Under the pieces are notes generated by a model. It was not told where the DNA came from. It saw only the letters and a list, made by a program, of their open reading frames with translations, and did not search any database. A stretch of 64,000 nt of DNA from Pseudomarimonas salicorniae (lineage in GTDB: Bacteria; Pseudomonadota; Gammaproteobacteria; Xanthomonadales; Xanthomonadaceae). The first letter of the stretch is position 1; every line of letters begins with the position of its first letter. Both the position numbers and the translations under genes were made by a program. Below, piece after piece: positions 60,105 to 64,000 of this stretch. The stretch covers positions 1-64,000 of the forward strand of contig NZ_JALNMH010000006.1 of assembly GCF_023156535.1 (NCBI RefSeq), read 5' to 3'.

Positions 60105-63100
60105 CCCGCGCCCGCCGCGGATGGCTGTTTGCCCTGGCCCTGCTGATCCTGCTGCCGCCGCTGGCTGCGGCCTGGCTGCTCGGCACGACCAGCGGCCTGC
60201 GCTTCGCGTTCGCCCGGGCTGCGGGGGCGCTGCCTGGACTCGCCCTCGAAGCTGAGCGCATCGAGGGCCGCCTCGGCATGATCCGGGTCGAAGGATTGGC
60301 CTTGCGCCTGGCCGACAGGCCGATCCGCGTCGATCGGCTCGAACTCGACTGGCGGCCGCTTGCGGCCATCGCCGAACGGGTCGAGGTGGAGCGCCTGCAG
60401 GCCAGCGGGCTGGTCATTGGCCCGGTCGCCGGCGCGCCAGTCGAGAGCGAACCCTTCGATCCCGAGCAGTTCGTCTGGTCGTATCCGATACCCGAGCTGC
60501 CCGTTACGCTGGACTTCGATGAGGTGAGGGTCGACGGTGCGCGACTCGAGGACCAGCTGCTCTGGGAGTCGCTGGCGCTGTCGGCGAGTCTCGATCGTGC
60601 CGGCCGCCTGCAGCTGCGTCGACTGCAGCTCGGGCGCGGCCAGGACCGACTGCGGCTGTCCGGGGCGCTGCCGGCGCCGCCCGATTCGGCCGGTCTGCAG
60701 GGCGACTGGCGTCTCGGTGAGGCCCGCGGCGCGCTGAACCTGCGGGCGGACGGCAACGGCGGCGGCCTGCAGCTGAGCACCGACGAGGGCCGCGCCGAGT
60801 TGGCGCTGGCGATCCAGGCGCCGCGCAGCTGGCAGCTGCGCCTGGCCGCCGACCACGCCGATCTCGCGGCGATCCTGCCCGGCGTCCCGACGCCGCTCGA
60901 CCTGCAGCTCGAGCTGCGCGGGGAAGGCGCTGCGGCCAGCCTGAGCGGCCGCTTCGAACAGGCGCTCATCCAGCTGCGCGAAGTCGAGGGCGAACTGCGC
61001 TGGCTGGCCGACCGCGACACCCTGGCCCTGGGCGCGCTGTCGGCACGCCATCCCGCGGGCGGCAGCCTGCGCGTGGAAGGCGAGCTGCAGCTCCAGGCAT
61101 CGCTGGAGCTGTCCTTGCAGGCCGAGCTGGATGGCTGGCCGCTGCTGGCGGATGAGCCGGAGGCCCCGGCACCGCGCTTCAGCGGCCGCGTCGAGGCCGA
61201 GGGCACATTCGATGATCTTGCCCTGCGACTGCGCGGAAGCCTCGCCCGCGGCGAACAGCGGCTGCCGCTGGAGCTCGATGCGCGACTGCTTCCCGACGCG
61301 CTGGCGATCGAGCAGCTGCGAGCCCAGGGCGAGGCCGGGCGGCTGCTCGGCCGCGGCCGTCTGCAATTCGATCCGGAGCTTGCCCTGGACCTGGCTATAG
61401 AGGGCGAGGAGTTCGACCCCGGATGGCTGGATCCCCGTCTCAGCGGCGCCTTTTCACTCGGCGCCTCGCTGGATGCGCGGCAGGTCGGGGATCGTTGGCG
61501 GGCAGTGCTGGAGCTGACCCGGCTTGGCGGCCGGTGGAAGGATGTCGGGATCAGCGGCCAGGGAAGGCTGGAGTGGGAGGATCAGCGCCTGGCCGGTGAG
61601 CTGCTGCTGCAGGTCGGCGAAGGCACGGTCCGGGTCACCGGCGAGGGCCAGGCCGCACGGCTTGATATCGAGCAGCTGCAGATCGACCTGGTGCAGCCGG
61701 ACACCGGTGGGGTGCTGTCCGGCAGCGTGCAGCTCGATGGGCTGCCCGATGCGCTGCGCTGGGACAGCGATCTGCGCATCGACAGGCTGCGCCGCGACGA
61801 GTTGCGGGTCGAGCAGCTGAGCCTGAGCGGAGGCCTCGGCCAGACCGGCTCGCGCAGCCTTCGTCTGGCCTGGCAGGGGGCCGACCTTCCACCGCAGGTG
61901 CGCGCACTCGCCGGTCAGCTCGAGCTGAGCGGAAACCTGACCGACTACCGCGCCGATCTCGAAGCCGAGGGCGATGGGTTGCGGCTGCAGGCGCAGTGGC
62001 GAGGGGATCTCGACGACACACCCGAGCTCCGAGTGGAGCAGTTCAGCCTGGTCAGCCCCGACATCGGCGAGTGGCGGCTGGAGGAGGGCGGCCAGATCGC
62101 GCTGGGCCCGGTGATGCGCGTCGAGCCGCAGTGTCTGGTATCGGACGAGGCCCGGTTGTGCCTGCGCAGCCTCGAACCCGGAGCGCCCGGTGAGGCGGCC
62201 CCCCTGGAGATCCAGCTGGATGACCTGGCGCTGACCCGCCTGGCTGCCCTGGGCGGGGCGCCGGAAAACCTGCGGATCGAAGGGCGACTGTCGGCCAGGG
62301 CCCGCCTGCGCACCGCGCCCTCGATCGAACTGCTGGGCGTGGAAGGTGGGCTGGACGGCGGCAGCGTGGTCGACGAGGCGCTGGAGACTCCACAGCGACT
62401 GGTCGCCTGGTCGGCGGCGCGCTGGGGCCTGCGTAGTGAGGATGGCCGCTGGAAGATCAAGGCCGGCGCGGATTTGCTGCCGGGGGGGCAGCTCAGACTG
62501 CAACTCGACGCCGACGCCGCAGCGCCGCTGGACAGCAGCCGCTGGGATGGATCACTCGAGGTCGATATCGACCAGCTGCAGGCGCTGGCCCTGCTTGCGC
62601 CGGACGTCACCGCCGCCAAGGGCGCCCTGCGCGGCAGCCTGCGTTGGAGCCCGGGTCTCGCTCCCCAGGGCGAGATCGCCCTGCAGGATTTCAGCGCGCG
62701 CATTGCCGCGCTCGGCATCCAGCTGCGGGACTCTTCGCTCAGCCTGCGCCAGGGCGAGAACGGGCTGCTGCTGGACGGTCTGCTCGACACCGGCGAGGGC
62801 CCACTGCGCGTCGAGGGCGAGGTCCAGCCCGGCGCCGAGGCCCGCGCCCGCATTCGTCTGGCAGGCGAGGGCGTGCTGGTTGCCGACACCCGGCGTCTGG
62901 CCCTGCGCGCGTCGCCGGATCTCGAGATCCGCTGGCGTGGCGGGCAGCTCATCCTGCGGGGGAAGGTCGCCATTCCCAGCGCGCTGATCGACCTCGAGCG
63001 CATCGAGGCAGGCGTGCAACCGTCGCCCGACGTGGTCGTGCTCGATCCGCGCGAAGCGCGCCAGGGCGCGGCGGCGATGCCGTTGGATGCCAGCGTGCAG

Positions 63101-63775
63101 GTGGTGCTGGGCGAGGCGGTCAAGCTCTCCGGCTTCGGTTTCGACGGCCGCATCAGCGGCACGCTCAATATCCGCGAACAGCCGGGCAGGTCGATGCGCG
63201 GGCGCGGCACGCTGCAGCTAAGCGGCAGCTATCGCGCCTACGGGCAGGAGCTGGAGATCGAGCGTGGACGCCTGTTGTTTGCCTCGAGCGCGCTCGACAA
63301 CCCCGGCATCGACCTGCGCGCGCGACGCCCGCTGCGCGAGGTGGAAGTCGGTGTTGAGGTGCGCGGCCCCGCGCGCAACCCGCGCCTGAGCCTGTGGTCG
63401 CGACCGTCCATGGACCAGGCCGAGGCGCTGTCCTGGCTGGTGCTCGGCCAGCCGCTGGCCTCGGCCACCGAAGCCGACGGTGCCCAGCTCGGCCAGGCCG
63501 CCGCTGCGGTGGGCGGCAACCTGCTCGCAGCACGGATCGGCGGCCGGCTCGGCTTCGATACCTTTGGCGTCTCCGATTCAGAGGCCCTGGGCGGCGCGGC
63601 ATTCACCGTTGGCAAGTACCTTTCGCCCAAGCTATACCTCAGCTACGGCGTGGGCCTGTTCGACGAGGGCACCGTGGTCACCCTGCGTTACCTGATCAGC
63701 CGGCACTTCGACATCGAACTGGAGTCGGCCCGCGAGAGCCGGGCCGGCATCAACTACCGCATTGAGAAGGACTGA
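60101..63775 (+). CDS. tamB: TamB translocation and assembly module protein
   Basis: 1,224 residues from a GTG overlapping the tamA stop. One N-terminal signal-anchor helix (LFALALLILLPPLAAAWLL) is followed by a very long beta-helical groove. The C-terminal DUF490 is marked by RISGTLNIREQPGRSMRGRG and the closing LGFDTFGVSDSE with VGKYLSPKLYLSYGVGLFDE. It spans the periplasm and shuttles phospholipid to the outer membrane with TamA. Confidence 0.92.
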   Translation: MTRARRGWLFALALLILLPPLAAAWLLGTTSGLRFAFARAAGALPGLALEAERIEGRLGMIRVEGLALRLADRPIRVDRLELDWRPLAAIAERVEVERLQASGLVIGPVAGAPVESEPFDPEQFVWSYPIPELPVTLDFDEVRVDGARLEDQLLWESLALSASLDRAGRLQLRRLQLGRGQDRLRLSGALPAPPDSAGLQGDWRLGEARGALNLRADGNGGGLQLSTDEGRAELALAIQAPRSWQLRLAADHADLAAILPGVPTPLDLQLELRGEGAAASLSGRFEQALIQLREVEGELRWLADRDTLALGALSARHPAGGSLRVEGELQLQASLELSLQAELDGWPLLADEPEAPAPRFSGRVEAEGTFDDLALRLRGSLARGEQRLPLELDARLLPDALAIEQLRAQGEAGRLLGRGRLQFDPELALDLAIEGEEFDPGWLDPRLSGAFSLGASLDARQVGDRWRAVLELTRLGGRWKDVGISGQGRLEWEDQRLAGELLLQVGEGTVRVTGEGQAARLDIEQLQIDLVQPDTGGVLSGSVQLDGLPDALRWDSDLRIDRLRRDELRVEQLSLSGGLGQTGSRSLRLAWQGADLPPQVRALAGQLELSGNLTDYRADLEAEGDGLRLQAQWRGDLDDTPELRVEQFSLVSPDIGEWRLEEGGQIALGPVMRVEPQCLVSDEARLCLRSLEPGAPGEAAPLEIQLDDLALTRLAALGGAPENLRIEGRLSARARLRTAPSIELLGVEGGLDGGSVVDEALETPQRLVAWSAARWGLRSEDGRWKIKAGADLLPGGQLRLQLDADAAAPLDSSRWDGSLEVDIDQLQALALLAPDVTAAKGALRGSLRWSPGLAPQGEIALQDFSARIAALGIQLRDSSLSLRQGENGLLLDGLLDTGEGPLRVEGEVQPGAEARARIRLAGEGVLVADTRRLALRASPDLEIRWRGGQLILRGKVAIPSALIDLERIEAGVQPSPDVVVLDPREARQGAAAMPLDASVQVVLGEAVKLSGFGFDGRISGTLNIREQPGRSMRGRGTLQLSGSYRAYGQELEIERGRLLFASSALDNPGIDLRARRPLREVEVGVEVRGPARNPRLSLWSRPSMDQAEALSWLVLGQPLASATEADGAQLGQAAAAVGGNLLAARIGGRLGFDTFGVSDSEALGGAAFTVGKYLSPKLYLSYGVGLFDEGTVVTLRYLISRHFDIELESARESRAGINYRIEKD

Positions 63776-63909
63776 CGCGACATGCCGCCCGCGGCACGCG
63801 GCAAGCTGAACCGGCCCTGACAACGGCCCGTTTTGCGACTGCTACACTTCCGCCCCCTGCGGGCGGAGCGCCGCCCCGAAACCCGCTCAACGAAACATAG
63901 GAGCTCCCC

Positions 63910-64000
63910 ATGCGCGCGCCGCTGTTCATCGCTCTTTCCGCCGTTCTTCTGGCTGCCTGCGGGCAGCAGGGCTCCCAGCAGGAGCAGCAGGCCCGCCGCG
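63910..64000 (+). CDS. Start of a small lipoprotein gene, cut by the window end
   Basis: The first 30 codons give RAPLFIALSAVLLAACGQQ, a lipoprotein signal with the lipobox LAAC, followed by a Gln-rich stretch. The ATG lies seven bases after AGGAG (63899-63903). The gene runs off the window, so its family is unknown. It starts 134 bp after tamB. Confidence 0.75.
   Translation, partial: MRAPLFIALSAVLLAACGQQGSQQEQQARR

Noticed and set aside
59954-61366. A 470-codon minus-strand frame across the tamA/tamB junction
   Set aside because: Gln/Arg-rich translation of the complement of tamB; no homology recognised.

Overview
The window is about 64 kb of very GC-rich, gene-dense chromosome. It looks like a gammaproteobacterium of the Xanthomonadales/Lysobacterales type. 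That placement is inference from gene content (glyQS, tamAB, xerD, the cysJ-cysI-cysH order, a eukaryote-type class I aldolase, an anaerobic hemN with an FNR box, a rimI operon, and many short intergenic repeat families), not from an rRNA. No rRNA, tRNA, CRISPR array, prophage or insertion sequence was seen.

Layout. 0.3-3.7 kb: a DUF4124 envelope protein, metF, and a lipoprotein with two SGxWF-type domains and a Kelch-like tail. 4-8.4 kb: assimilatory sulfate reduction (cysJ, cysI, cysH). 8.4-11.4 kb: two diguanylate cyclases. 11.4-18.5 kb: an acetyltransferase, pyruvate kinase, two membrane proteins for envelope sugar or acyl chemistry, and acetolactate synthase (ilvB, ilvH). 18.5-28.6 kb: a 1,180-residue secreted RCC1/PD40 repeat protein, class I aldolase, an RND efflux pair and a SpoU methyltransferase. 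28.9-35.7 kb: a GGDEF-EAL protein, a phospholipase-D/cardiolipin-synthase-like enzyme, a secreted protein with an HEAGH motif, a CIA30 protein, and exported MsrA and MsrB. 36.2-42.3 kb: a four-gene SMC defence operon of the Wadjet (JetABCD/MksFEBG) type. 42.6-46.5 kb: an overlapping mlaD-pqiC-holD(?)-rimI operon, an RDD protein and xerD. 46.9-54.8 kb: gloA, hemN, pgk, a six-helix membrane protein, a diguanylate cyclase, a class I glutamine amidotransferase and a GspE/PilB-type ATPase. 55-64 kb: glyQS, tamAB and the start of a lipoprotein gene cut by the window edge.

The most interesting locus is the Wadjet operon. It has a kleisin-like, a KITE-like, an SMC ATPase and a TOPRIM nuclease-like subunit, all with key motifs intact. 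It is flanked by, and interrupted by, REP-like palindromes. Such systems are known to cut closed circular plasmids after loop extrusion.

The second theme is intergenic repeats. There are at least four families: a long REP hairpin inside a roughly 120-bp composite, a roughly 100-bp element beginning with a GGGTGCGGCTGGC core, a 'tgtgggagcgc' inverted element, and degenerate heptamer arrays arranged as large inverted repeats. Members of three families sit inside operons, between jetB and jetC, cysJ and cysI, and ilvB and ilvH.
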